Part shown: in pieces, positions 11,301 through 22,622 of the stretch
Position numbering within the stretch: position 1 is the stretch's first letter
Layout: every line of letters begins with the position of its first letter
Source: Omphiscola glabra
Lineage: Eukaryota > Mollusca > Gastropoda > Lymnaeidae
DNA length: 64,000 nt
Direction: 5' to 3'
Assembly: GCA_964017045.1 (NCBI GenBank)
Contig: OZ024808.1
Location: 16,615,784-16,679,783 of the forward strand
The notes under the pieces: model-generated
Told to the model about the DNA's origin: nothing
Database searches by the model: none
The model's input: the letters and a program-made list of their open reading frames with translations, nothing else
Position numbers and translations under genes: made by a program

Positions 11301-14249
11301 GCCATTGACTTTAACATCAATGTTCATTGAAATACCTTTTGATCGCCATTGACTTTAACACCAATGTTCAATGAAATACCTTTTGTTCGCCATGGATTTT
11401 AACATCAATGTTCATTGAAATACCTTTTGATCGCCATTGACTTTAACACCAATGTTCAATGAAATACCTTTTGATCGCCATGGACTTTAACACCAGTTCA
11501 ATGAAATACCTTTTGATCGCAATGGACTTTAACACCAGTTCAATGAAATACCTTTTGATCGCCATGGACTTTAACACCAGTTCAATGAAGTACCTTTTGA
11601 TCGCCATGAACTTTAACACCAATGTTTATTGAAATACCTTTTCATCGCCATTGACTTTAACACCAATGTTCAATGAAATACCTTTTGATCGCCATATACT
11701 TTAACACCAATTTTCATTGAGTTACCTTTTGATCGCCATTGACTTTAACACCATTGTTCAATGAAATATATTTTGATCGCCATTGACTTTAACACCAATG
11801 TTCCTTGAAATACCTTTTGATCGCCATTGACTTAAACACCAATGTTAAATGAAATACATTTTGATCGCCATGGTCTTTAACACCAATGTTCCTTGAAATA
11901 CCTTTTGATCGCCATTGACTTTAACACCAATGTTCCTTGAAAAACCTTTTGATCGCCATTGACTTTAACACCAATGTTCCTTGAAATACCTTTTGATCGC
12001 CATTGACTTTAACACCAATTTTCCTTGAAATACCTTTTGATCGCCATTGACTTTAACATCAATGTTCATTGAAATACCTTTTGATCGCCATTGACTTTAA
12101 CACCAATGTTCAATGAAATACCTTTTGATCGCCATGGACTTTAACATCAATGTTCATTGAAATACCTTTTGATCGTCATGGACTTTAACACCAGTTCAAT
12201 CAAATACCTTTTGATCGCCATTGACTTTAACACCAATGTTCCTTGAAATACCTTTTGATCGCCATGGACTTTAACACCAGTTCAATGAAGTACCTTTTGA
12301 TCGCCATGAACTTTAACACCAATGTTCAATGAAATACCTTTTGATCGCCATGGACTTTAACACCAGTTCAATGAAATACCTTTTGATCGCCATGGACTTT
12401 AACACCAGTTCAATGAAATACCTTTTGATCGCCATGAACTTTAACACCAATGTTCATTGAAATACCTTTTGATCGCCATGGACTTTAACACCAATTTTCA
12501 TTGAAATACCTTTTGATCGCCATGGACTTTAACACCAATGTTCATTGAAATACCTTTTGATCGCCATGGACTTTAACACCAGTTCAATGAAGTACCTTTT
12601 GATCGCCATGAGCTTTAACACCAATGTTCATTGAAATACCTTTTGATCGCCATTGACTTTAACACCAATGTTCAATGAAATACCTTTTGATCGCCATATA
12701 CTTTAACACCAATTTTCATTGAAATACCTTTTGAACGCCATTGACTTTAACATCAATGTTCATTGAAATACCTTTTGATCGCCATTGACTTTAACACCAA
12801 TGTTCAATGAAATACCTTTTGATCGCCATGGACTTTAACATCAATGTTTATTGAAATACCTTTTGATCGCCATGGACTTTAACACCAGTTCAATCAAATA
12901 CCTTTTGATCGCCATTGACTTTAACACCAATGTTCCTTGAAATACCTTTTGATCGCCATGGACTTTAACACCAGTTCAATGAAGTACCTTTTGATTGCCA
13001 TGAACTTTAACACCAATGTTCATTGAAATACCTTTTGATCGCCATTGACTTTAACACCATTGTTCAATGAAATACCTTTTGATCGCCATATACTTTAACA
13101 CCAATTTTCATTGAAATACCTTTTGATCGCCATTGACTTTAACACCAATGTTCAATGAAATATCTTTTGATCGCCATGGACTTTAAAATTAGTTCAATGA
13201 AAAACCTTTTGATCGCCATTGACTTTAACACCAATTTTAAATGAAGTACCTTTTGATGACCATGGACTTTAACACCAATGTTCATTGAAATACCTTTTGA
13301 TCGCCATTGACTTTAACACCAATGTTCAATGAAATACCTTTTGATCGTAATGGACTTTAAAACCAGTTAAATGAAGTACCTTTTGATGACCATGGACTTT
13401 AACACCAATGTTCAATGAAATACATTTTGATCGCCATGGACTTTAACACCAATGTTCCTTAAAATACCTTTTGATCGCCATTGACTTTAACACCAATGTT
13501 CCTTGAAATACCTTTTGATCGCCATTGACTTTAACACCAATGTTCCTTGAAATACCTTTTGATCGCCATTGACTTTAACACCAATTTTCCTTGAAATACC
13601 TTTTGATCGCCATTGACTTTAACATCAATGTTCATTGAAATACCTTTTGATCGCCATTGACTTTAACACCAATGTTCAATGAAATACCTTTTGATCGCCA
13701 TGGACTTTAACACCAGTTCAATGAACTACCTTTTGATCGCCATGGACTTTAACACCAGTTCAATGAAATACCTTTTGATCGCCATGGACTTTAACACCAG
13801 TTCAATGAAGTACCTTTTGATCGCCATGAACTTTAACACCAATGTTCAATGAAATACCTTTTGATCGCCATGGACTTTAACACCAGTTCAATGAAATACC
13901 TTTTGATCGCCATGGACTTTAACACCAGTTCAATGAAATACCTTTTGATCGCCATGAACTTTAACACCAATGTTCATTGAAATACCTTTTGATCGCCATG
14001 GACTTTAACACCAATTTTCATTGAAATACCTTTTGATCGCCATGGACTTTAACACCAGTTCAATGAAGTACCTTTTGATCGCCATGAGCTTTAACACCAA
14101 TGTTCATTGAAATACCTTTTGATCGCCATTGACTTTAACACCAATGTTCAATGAAATACCTTTTGATCGCCATATACTTAAACACCAATTTTCATTGAAA
14201 TACCTTTTGAACGCCATTGACTTTAACACCAACTTTCAATGAAATACCT
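8376..14249. repeat. 44-bp satellite array, about 130 units
   Basis: A 5.9-kb uninterrupted head-to-tail array. The unit is 44 bp, built around aataccttttgatcgccatt, gactttaacacc and aatgttcattg. A 41-bp variant lacks three bases (caccagttcaatg). Shared rare variants point to higher-order repeats: ttttgttcgccatgg recurs at about 9019 and 11380, ttgaacgcc at about 12729 and 14211, and gccatgagc at about 12606 and 14086. Units contain stops in all frames, so no coding is implied. Copy B of the segmental duplication has no such array. Confidence 0.97.
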
Positions 14250-14477
14250 CCAACACAATTTTTCCAATAACTATTTCAAGACTATCTGAACCTTGTAAGA
14301 CAATGATGGAAGCGGGTGGGAGGTCCTCTTCCCTTGAAGGTATCAACAACTTCATCTTTATGAAGCTGCATTTCTATTCTGGTTTCATATTATATTTATA
14401 CTTACAATGTCTTTGGGTCAAGTTTATGTTCTCAACTGTGTTTGTTCGTTTGTTTCATTAATTATCAGTTGATTTGT
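14072..14477. repeat. 406-bp source/partner of a dispersed duplication
   Basis: This segment spans the last four satellite units and about 230 bp of flanking unique sequence. It is repeated at 15997-16402 with the same length and only a handful of substitutions, for example gagct/gaact, tactta/tacttt, attctgg/attttgg and aagttta/aagtata. The high identity implies a recent event. Confidence 0.93.
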
Positions 14478-15463
14478 GGGTGGCAAGGATTGGTCGTTCT
14501 AAGTTTCCCCCTCCTGTATACTACATTACATCGTTTGGACTAGAGTCGCCCTGCGCGGTTGACCGAGATCAAAAATAGTCATACATTGAATAAAACAGAC
14601 TTTTCCCCGAACATTCATTGACTCTTATTGCATGTGAATTGTCTCTTGTCACAGCGGATTTTTTCACCAATGAATTTCAACAATATCTTTATAGTTTTCT
14701 ATTTTTATTCCTGATCAGTCATATGCCACCACCCTCCCCCCCCCACCCCCCCCCCACCCCGAAACAACGTCACCTTTTCTCCCTGCCACAAGCCAAACAG
14801 CAGTCATAACAACAACATGCTTCCCACACAGTATGTCAGCTAATATTAAAATCTCTGGCAATGTTCATTCAGCCCCCCTTCCCCTTCCCTGGAATTGTCT
14901 CTAGTTGGCAAAGCTCTCAGAGTTTAGGTCGACCTGGGGAAATGGTATTTTTACAAGTTGATTCATGATTTTAAAAAATTAATAAGAAATTCCTGAATGA
15001 GACAAGTTAACACAGCCATTTAAAGTCAGGCCGACGCGGAAAACCTTCCACAAACACAAAATATGAAGGGGAGAAAAAAAACACACGTTAAAATCGAGTA
15101 AATTGAGGGACTTGTTAAAGATTTTGCAGTACCTTAAGAGACACTTGCTCTAGGGCCCTCAGTCTTTGAATAAACGCCCCCTTATGTTTTTTTTTAGAAT
15201 GGTTGTCATAGAATGATGTCGTTGCTTCCCATAGGTTGACAATTTGATTTCAACGATGTTAACTATATTGAATCAGCTCTTATTGGCGTGTTGCCTTACG
15301 GTTCTATTAAAAGTAATTCAATGGGGAAAAAAACCAATACACTATAGCTCACCAAAGCTATGTTTATTGGGAACTGTCATATTATGCCGACCCGGAAATG
15401 AGGGAGTTGGGCGTCATCTTTTATTATTGTTCGCTCTTCGCACTCTAAAATGACCAAGGCAGT
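14478..15463. other. Segmental duplication copy A, non-genic part
   Basis: From about 14904 to 15413 this stretch matches 48290-48951 in copy B, in order: a single gttggcaaagctctcag...gtcgacct unit at 14904-14937, then the tttttacaagttga, tcagg...cacaaa, ttttgcagtacct and gaaatgagggagt blocks. No gene is recognised. Only runs of C (14734-14759) and A are notable otherwise. Confidence 0.72.
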
Positions 15464-15872
15464 TTTCGACATGAGTAGTAGCCTTGACTTGGGCAGTGGC
15501 CTCGACATGAGTATTAGCCTTGACCTGAGCAGTGGCATCGACATGAGTAGTAGCCTTGACTTGAGCAGTGGCCTTGACTTGAGCAGTGGCCTTGACATGA
15601 GTAGTAGCCTTGACATGAGTAGTGGCCTTGACATGAGTAGTGGCCTCGACATGAGTAGTAGCCTTGACTTGGGCAGTGGCTTCGACATGAGTAGTGGCCT
15701 TGACTTGAGTAGTGGCCTTGACATGAGTAATGGCCTCGACATGAGTAGTAGCCTTGACTTGGGCAGTGGCCTCGACATGAGTAGTAGCCTTGACTTGAGC
15801 AGTGGCCTTGACTTGAGTAGTAGCCTTGCTCTGAGCAGTGGTCTTGACATGAGTAGTGGCCTTGACTTGAGC
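15464..15872. repeat. 18/36-bp minisatellite
   Basis: Tandem 18-bp units of the form agtggccttgacatgagt alternate with agtagccttgacttgggc, giving a 36-bp dimer in places. The period is divisible by three, so frames on both strands stay open as six-residue repeats, which is a by-product of the period. The array interrupts sequence that is continuous in duplication copy B. Confidence 0.93.
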
Positions 15873-15996
15873 TTGTTTTATTTGAGGAAAAGTTTCACAA
15901 TTCGTCGGCCCCACCCTCTTGTCCTCGCCTATTTCAGACCTATTTTCCCCCATTCCTTCGCCGTAGTAACTACGTTTTTGAGAACCGAAAACTACT

Positions 15997-16402
15997 CTTT
16001 TGATCGCCATGAACTTTAACACCAATGTTCATTGAAATACCTTTTGATCGCCATTGACTTTAACACCAATGTTCAATGAAATACCTTTTGATCGCCATAT
16101 ACTTTAACACCAATTTTCATTGAAATACCTTTTGAACGCCATTGACTTTAACACCAACTTTCAATGAAATACCTCCAACACAATTTTTCCAATAACTATT
16201 TCAAGACTATCTGAACCTTGTAAGACAATGATGGAAGCGGGTGGGAGGTCCTCTTCCCTTGAAGGTATCAACAACTTCATCTTTATGAAGCTGCATTTCT
16301 ATTTTGGTTTCATATTATATTTATACTTACAATGTCTTTGGGTCAAGTATATGTTCTCAACTGTGTTTGTTCGTTTGTTTCATTAATTATCAGTTGATTT
16401 GT
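15997..16402. repeat. 406-bp duplicate of 14072-14477
   Basis: A near-identical copy of the satellite end plus its flank, in the same orientation, 1.9 kb downstream. It carries four satellite units at its left end, so a piece of satellite was relocated together with unique sequence. It lies in the part of copy A (about 15420-17335) that has no counterpart in copy B. Confidence 0.93.
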
Positions 16403-16580
16403 TATTTTCGCCAAAATGGAAAGACTTGGTGAAGACAACTGGACATAGGATGCATTCGATGACCAGCGGTGTTTCTTGTGTCTCACTGGGCTTTTTATGC
16501 GCTCTACATCACAGGAGGTGTCGGAATATTCATCGTCATTCCGCTTACGGGACTTTGGGTTTGATATCAGAGATAGCATT

Positions 16581-17333
16581 CTCTCAGCTCAGCCCCCTCT
16601 CACCTTCTCCCAGCTCGGCCCTCTCTCACCTTCTCCCAGCTCGACCCCCTCTCACCTTCTCCCAGCTCGGCCCTCTCTCACCTTCTCCCAGCTCTGCCCC
16701 CTCTTACCTTCTCCCAGCTCGCCACCCAGCACCTTCTCCCAGCTCTGCCACCTCTCACCTTCTCCCAGCTCGGCCACCCAGCACCTTCACCCTGCTCGGC
16801 CACCTCTCATCTTCACCCTGTTCGGCCAGCTCTCATCTTCACCCTGCTCTGCCACTTCGCACCTTCTTCCTACTCGGCCACCCAGCACCTTCTCCCTGCT
16901 TGGCCACCCAGCACCTTCTTCCTTCTCGTCCACATCGCACCTTCTCCCTGCTCGGCCACCCAGCGCCTTCTCCCTGCTGGGCCACCCAGCACCTGCTCCC
17001 TGCTCGGCCACCCAGCACCTTCTCCCTGCTTGGCCACATCGCACCTTCTTCCAGCTGGGCAACCCAGCACCTTTTCTCTGCTTGGCCACCCGGCACCTTC
17101 TCCCTGCTCGGCCACCTCGCACCTTCTCCCTGCTCGGCTACCCAACACCTTCTCCCAGCTCGGCCACCCGGCACCTTCTCCCAGCTCGGCCACCCGGCAC
17201 CTTCTCCCAGCTCGGCCACCCGGCACCTTCTCCCTGCTCGGCTACCCAACACCTTCTCCCAGCTCGGCCACCCGGCACCTTCTCCCAGCTCGGCCACCCG
17301 GCACCTTCTCCCTGCTCGGCCACCCGGCACCTA
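16581..17333. repeat. 26-bp GC-rich minisatellite
   Basis: About 29 units of the form ctcggccacccggcacc followed by ttctcccag or ttctccctg. The composition is strikingly GC-rich compared with the surrounding AT-rich DNA, and the plus strand is pyrimidine-rich. Because 26 is not divisible by three, each frame cycles through all three readings. Long overlapping open frames on both strands follow from the absence of stop triplets in the unit, not from coding. Confidence 0.95.
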
Positions 17334-17518
17334 TACATGTAATGTAAACACTCAAGGAGAGACGATACATTTAGGGTCAGACGACAAGGACTGAAATACA
17401 TAGATCTATTTTTTACATTCCGGGCAGTCATACTAACTTATACAATTTACCAAACTATATCGTGTGTCTTCACCTACTGGTTACATTTATACGATCGATG
17501 GCAAGTGAATATCTTGTA

Positions 17519-17957
17519 CGTGTCTTGTGTGTGTCTTGTGTGTGTCTTGTGGGTGTCATGTGGGGTTTCTTTTTGGGTGTCATGTGGGTGTCTTGTGGGT
17601 GTCTTGTGGATTTCATGTGGTGTCATGTGGGTTTCTTGTAGGTGTCATATGGGTGTCTTGTGGATTTCATGTGGGTGTCATGTGGATGTCTTGTGGATTT
17701 CTTGTGGGTGTCATGTGGGTTTCTTGTAGGTGTTCTGTGGGTGTCATGTGGGTGTCATGTGGATGTCTTGTGGATTTCTTGTGGGTGTCATGTGGGTGTC
17801 TTGTGGATTTCTTGTGGGTGTCATGTGGGTGTCTTGTGGATTTCTTGTGGGTGTCATGTGGGTTTCTTGTAGGTGTCATGTGGGTGTGTTGTGGATTTCT
17901 TGTGGGTATCCTGTGTGTGTTTGTGTGTGCCATGTGGGTGTCTTGAGGGTGTCTTCT
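17519..17957. repeat. 11-bp minisatellite with 33-bp trimers
   Basis: Units ggtgtcatgtg, ggtgtcttgtg and gatttcttgtg repeat, often as an ordered 33-bp trimer. The plus strand is G/T-only over long runs, a strong strand asymmetry. There is no sign of coding. Confidence 0.93.
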
Positions 17958-17966
17958 CTTGATTTA

Positions 17967-18421
17967 ATGTTATAACATTTTCTTAGAGACATCAATGTTA
18001 TAACATTTTCTTAGAGACATCAATGTCGTAACATTTTCTTAGAGACATCAATGTCGTAACATTTTCTTAGAGACATCAATGTTATAACATTTTCTTAGAG
18101 ACATCAATGTCGTAACATTTTCTTAGAGACATCAATGTTGTAACATTTTCTTAGAGACATCAATGTTGTAACATTTTCTTAGAGACATCAATGTTGTAAC
18201 ATTTTCTTAGAGACATCAATGTTGTAACATTTTCTTAGAGACATCAATGTTGTAACATTTTCTTAGAGACATCAATGTTGTAACATTTTCTTAGAGACAT
18301 CAATGTTGTAACATTTTCTTAGAGACATCAATGTTGTAACATTTTCTTAGAGACATCAATTTTATAACATTTTCTTAGAGACATCAATGTTGTAACATTT
18401 TCTTAGAGACATCAATGTTAT
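17967..18421. repeat. 28-bp minisatellite
   Basis: About 16 very uniform units of atgttgtaacattttc followed by ttagagacatca, varying only at the gttataac/gtcgtaac/gttgtaac position. The array directly follows the 11-bp array with almost no spacer. Its uniformity suggests recent homogenisation. Confidence 0.96.
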
Positions 18422-18999
18422 ACCCGAGAACGTGATCATTTCCTTCTGCAGATATTTGCTTGGGATTAAAAAAAAAAAAAAAAAAAAACAAGTTTCCCAT
18501 TTCCCATTCACTTCATTCTTCATAAAATTTTAATCAATGGAAACAGCGTAGAATCTAACACGTATGTGTTTGTAAGAGAAATCAAACATTCAAAGGTTAA
18601 TGGCTCAAGTAATGTAATCGAAGTCTTATATATATCGATTTTTTTTTTTTTAATTAAAAGAAAAAGAAACGTAATGTCTTGTGGGTATCGGATACAACTA
18701 CATTTGAGACTTTTCAGGACGATCCGATTACTTTAGGTCCTCCTCTGACTGGAAATAAAAGCAAATTGTGACTTGTAGCGTGTTGTTGGTTGTTTTATTT
18801 CGAGTTTGATTTGAAATCTACACCGTTTGTCTTAGTGATCTTTGAAATCTACACCGTTTGTCTTAGTGATCTTTGAAATCTACACCGTTTGTCTTAGTGA
18901 TCTTTGGATGCGTTATGTCTTCACTAGAGATCTAATTACTGGGTTGTTTTTTTAACATCGCTGATCACCGTCAGAGCATTATAGAAACTCAACAAGTCT
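18422..18999. other. Non-genic stretch with a 31-bp triplicate
   Basis: It holds an A run at about 18469-18488, a T run near 18640-18651, and three copies of a 31-bp unit (tttgaaatctacaccg and gtttgtcttagtgatc) at about 18810-18905. Nothing else is recognised. Confidence 0.75.
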
Positions 19000-19520
19000 G
19001 TTACTCCATAGTTACTCCATGGTTACTCCAAGGTTACTCCATAGTTACTCCATGGTTATTCCAAGGTTACTCCATAGTTACTCCATAGTTACTTCATATT
19101 TACTCCATAGTTACTCCATAGTTACTCCAAGGTTGCTCCATAGTTACTCCATAGTTACTTCATATTTAATCCTTAGTTACTCCATAGTTACTCCATATTT
19201 ACTCCATATTTACTCCATAGTTACTCCAAGGTTGCTCCATAGTTATTCCATAGTTACTTCATATTTACTCCATAGTTACTCCATAGTTACTTCATATTTA
19301 CTCCATAGTTACTCCATAGTTACTCCATAGTTACTTCATATTTACTCTATAGTTGCTCCATACTCACTCCATAGCTACTCCATTTTTACTCCACCATTGC
19401 TCCATAGTTACTCCATAGTTACTCCATAGTTACTCCATAGTTTATCCATAGTTACTCCATAGTTACTCCATAGTTACTCCATAGTTACTCCATAGTTACT
19501 CCATAGTTACTCCATAGTTT
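19000..19520. repeat. 11-bp minisatellite (gttactccata)
   Basis: About 47 units of gttactccata, with variants such as atttactccat, gttgctccata and gttacttcata. The right end is most uniform. Open frames across it reflect the simple unit. Confidence 0.95.
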
Positions 19521-19611
19521 TCATACACTTTATGATGTTTCTTATTCGTTAGCCCATTACTTTTTTTAAAAATACAGTGTTGTAATCCCAAGAGTTTGAA
19601 CAATGATTGCT

Positions 19612-19661
19612 TCTGTCTCTCTCTCTCTCTTCCTCTATCTCTTTCTCTTCCTCTATCTCTT

Positions 19662-19750
<89 letters not shown>

Positions 19751-19753
19751 GTT

Positions 19754-19787
<34 letters not shown>

Positions 19788-19815
19788 TCTTTTTCTCTCT
19801 CTCTTTCTTTCTCTT

Positions 19816-19877
<62 letters not shown>
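19612..19877. repeat. (CT)n microsatellite, long polypyrimidine tract
   Basis: About 265 bp of almost pure CT on the plus strand, mostly tctctc interrupted by tttctc. The asymmetric polypurine/polypyrimidine composition could in principle form triplex DNA. Arg-Glu and Ser-Leu open frames across it are artefacts. Confidence 0.97.
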
Positions 19878-19880
<3 letters not shown>

Positions 19881-20468
19881 CTTTGTGAACAAAACTTAAT
19901 GAACACACAGTGTGGGGGGGGGAATCATTTTCTCGCATTAAAATGATTATCTGGCTCGACAAAAAGAATGATTTGCCATCATTTTTTGTTCATGTGCTAT
20001 GGGAACAGGTGTTGAACCTTTTTTTTTTAATAGAGGTGACGGGAAACCATTTTTTGAGATTTGAAGGTAAACCATTTTGGGATTTGAAAGTAAACTATTT
20101 TAGGATTTGAAAGTAAACCATTTGGGATTTGAAGGTAAACCATTTTGGGATTTGAAAAAAAGAATTGGGGGATTAAATGATACTTCAAAACAAAAATAAA
20201 CCTCATATTGTACTTTTATTGACGCAGTGGTGTGTCGCCTGCAGGGTTATGCATATCGCCTGCAGTGTGTAGGCGTGTCGCCTGCAGGGTGTAGTTGTGT
20301 GTTGCGCGAAAATAAGTCACCCAAAGATTCAATTTAGAATTTAACAAAATGCTCTAGTTACTGCATCCTTTCAGTCCATCTAGTTGTGCCCTGGTTACTT
20401 TAGCCTTTCAGACCATTTAGATGTGCCCTAATTACTTTAGACATACGTGCATATGGCTGTGCCCTAGT
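19878..20468. other. Non-genic stretch, copy A of duplication
   Basis: It has a degenerate ~23-bp repeat (gatttgaaggtaaaccatttt) at about 20040-20160 and a small cgcctgcagggt repeat at 20235-20295. From about 20335 it shows a decayed repeat of the form tgtgccctagttactg...cagtccatctagc, which matches 49320-49560 in copy B. Confidence 0.65.
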
Positions 20469-20620
20469 CAGAGGCGTAACTGGGTTTTTGGCGCCCTTGG
20501 CTAATTTATTTTTTAAATAATAAAAATTTAAAAATTAGTGATTTAGCGGCGCCCTTTTGAACTGGCGCAGGCCGGCGCCCTTGGCAACTGCCCCAATGCC
20601 AAGCCGTTGTTACGCCACTG
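20469..20620. mobile_element. hAT-type MITE, 152 bp
   Basis: Inverted ends cagaggcgtaac and gttacgccactg are flanked by a perfect 8-bp target duplication gccctagt at 20461-20468 and 20621-20628. There is no coding capacity; the interior is AT-rich with two ggcgccctt blocks. Copy B of the segmental duplication has the uninterrupted sequence tgtgccctagttact near 49462, an apparent empty site, so this insertion probably postdates the duplication. Confidence 0.92.
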
Positions 20621-20885
20621 GCCCTAGTTACTGCATACTTACAGTCCATCCAGCTGTGCCCTAATTACTTAAGGCTTTCAGTCCATCTAGCTGTGCCCTA
20701 ATTACTGTACCCTATCAGTCCATTATCGGGTGAAATTTCTTGTTTTTCAACTATATGTAGTCTATATAGCGTTTGACTTTTTTTGTTTTCTTTTTTTTTA
20801 ACCTGCCATGATGAGTTGGTCGATTAATTTGGACTCAAGTTAATTTTTAACAACCTCCCCTCCGAATCACCGCATGAGGCCTTTG

Positions 20886-20992
20886 CAGTGGCGGCTTAAC
20901 TAGGGTTAGTGCCACCCAGCAGTGGCGTAACTAGAGTTAGTGCCGCCAGGAGCGGACCGCTCCCTTCGCGCCCCCCCCTTTCCACGCCACTG
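20886..20992. mobile_element. hAT-type MITE, 107 bp, shared by both duplication copies
   Basis: It begins cagtggcggcttaac and ends ccacgccactg, with a perfect 8-bp target duplication ggcctttg at 20878-20885 and 20993-21000. It has a duplicated 5' portion (a second cagtggcgtaactag at about 20920). A relative sits at the matching position in copy B (49635-49705), so the insertion predates the segmental duplication. Confidence 0.88.
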
Positions 20993-21707
20993 GGCCTTTG
21001 TAGAAAGTTGTTTTGAGATCCCCTCGTTACGACCTACGGCAACGCCTGTTTGTGTCATCATTACATTTCACTTTCTCCACACAGTGCGTGAAGATAAGGT
21101 GTCACGTGACCCCGAGGCCTGGCCTCACGTAGCGGGAGTTTCTGTTACTCAGCTCGTTGGCCAGGCGTTCAATCCACAATAGCGTTAGAAAACTTTTAAC
21201 AAAAAAATAGCTGCCCGTTATTTCTTGAGGATTCTTACGTTACCAGACGACTCAAGTTCCTGATGTAACTTTGCTAGGTTTAATGATGTTTTTTTTTTTT
21301 CTTTCTGATTAAAATTTTTGTTTTCTTCAAATTACAATTTCAGATTTCATTTCAATTATTCTGTTTTAATTAAGTCAAATGTACTTTCACCAAAGTTTGT
21401 TTACGTTAAAAAAATTATGTTTTAACTTGTTTCTATTTCAGTTTGAATATTTTTCTGTAAAAAGCTCTTAAAATTTGTCAATAGTTGTACATTCGAAGTT
21501 TAGACTAGTTGAGATTGAACAATGCCGGCTTTAATGAAAGAAAATGCACTTTCTTGCGCAATCCCAGAAGTGTAGAATATAATGAGTCTATTTTTAATCT
21601 GCTAGATTTGTGTAGGCGCAATGTCTCTCTCTTGAAGCCAAAGTTCAGCAACATAGTTTTGTTTTTCTTTCTGTTTGCTCATTTACATGATGTATATCTT
21701 CATGGCC
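20993..21707. other. Non-genic stretch, copy A of duplication
   Basis: Sequence from 20993 to about 21260 matches 49706-49945 well (tttgtagaaagttgttttga, ttatttcttgaggattctta), and 21500-21560 matches about 50080-50130. In between it is AT-rich with homopolymers. Open frames here (for example 21509-21724) show no recognisable domain. Confidence 0.7.
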
Positions 21708-22120
21708 TGTTATCTGGTGTATAATGATACGTCACGTTAACACAACACTCTCTAGTGTATGATGATACGTCCCATTAGCTCAATAATCTCCAGTGTATAA
21801 TGTTACGTCGCATTAACTCAACACTCTCTAGTGTATAATGATACGTCACATTAACACAACACTCTCTAGTGTATAATGATACGTCACGTTAACTCAACAC
21901 TCTCCAGTGTATAATGATACGTCGCATTAACTCAACACTCTCTGGTGTATGATGAAATGGCATATTAACTCTCTACTCTATGATGGTACGTCCTTTTAAC
22001 TGATCGCTCTCTAGTGTATGATGGTACGTCATTTAAACAATCCCTAGTGTATGATGGTACGTCATATTGACACTCTTTAGTGTATCATGGTACGTCATAT
22101 TGTACTCTCTGTTGTATGAT
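21708..22120. repeat. 38-bp minisatellite, degenerate
   Basis: Six clear and several decayed units of gtgtataatgatacgtcac followed by gttaactcaacactctcta. Toward the right the units decay and shorten. In copy B the matching place (about 51905-51975) shows only one to two units, so the array expanded in copy A. Confidence 0.88.
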
Positions 22121-22317
22121 ACTACGCCAGATTAAGTCAGCAACTAGTTTAACAATGTGTAAAATATTTTGTTTTGTTCACAATAAAACAATGAGTTAAA
22201 GGACGTAACATAAGATCCTCGACACACCCGGTCTTAGTATCAGGACAAGACTTTAGGATAGGCCAAGAAGAATACAAGATATAAATAGCGTTTTTTTAAG
22301 CCACTTACATGTCGATC
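22121..22317. other. Spacer matching copy B at 51995-52080 and 53825-53890
   Basis: The first part (acaatgagttaaaggacgta...acacacccggtcttagtatc) is the single-copy form of the 34-bp unit amplified in copy B at 52050-52420. The second part (gtttttttaagccacttaca) continues the match at 53850. The 1.3-kb solo LTR of copy B is absent here. Confidence 0.75.
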
Positions 22318-22622
22318 CTGGTTAGTACAATAACATTCATATGTAAAATGACATTCATTCGTAACGAGACATTCTTGCGATACCATGACATTCATTCATA
22401 CGATGACATTAATTCATACGATGTCATTAATTCATACGATGACATTAATTCATACTATGCCATTGATTCATACGATGACATTTATGCGTAGGATGACATT
22501 TATGCGTAGCATGACATTCACGAGTGGGATGACACTCATGCGAAGGATGACATTCAAGCGTAGGATGACATTCGTGCGTAGAATGACATGCATGCGTACG
22601 ATGACATTCGTGCGTATCGTGA
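22318..22622. repeat. 18-19-bp minisatellite (gatgacattcattcgta)
   Basis: About 16 units such as gatgacattaattcatac and gatgacattcgtgcgtag. A shorter, more decayed version occurs at 53890-54000 in copy B, so the array existed before or grew independently after the duplication. Confidence 0.92.

Noticed and set aside
15377..16025. Open frames of about 150-200 codons on both strands
   Set aside because: They come from the 18/36-bp array; six-residue repeats in three overlapping frames are a by-product of the period.
16399..17431. Pro/Ser-rich and Gly/Arg-rich open frames up to 331 codons
   Set aside because: The 26-bp unit contains no stop triplet in any frame, so all frames are open; no domain, start context or splice signal supports coding.
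19496..19946. Arg-Glu and Ser-Leu open frames
   Set aside because: Translation of a (CT)n microsatellite.
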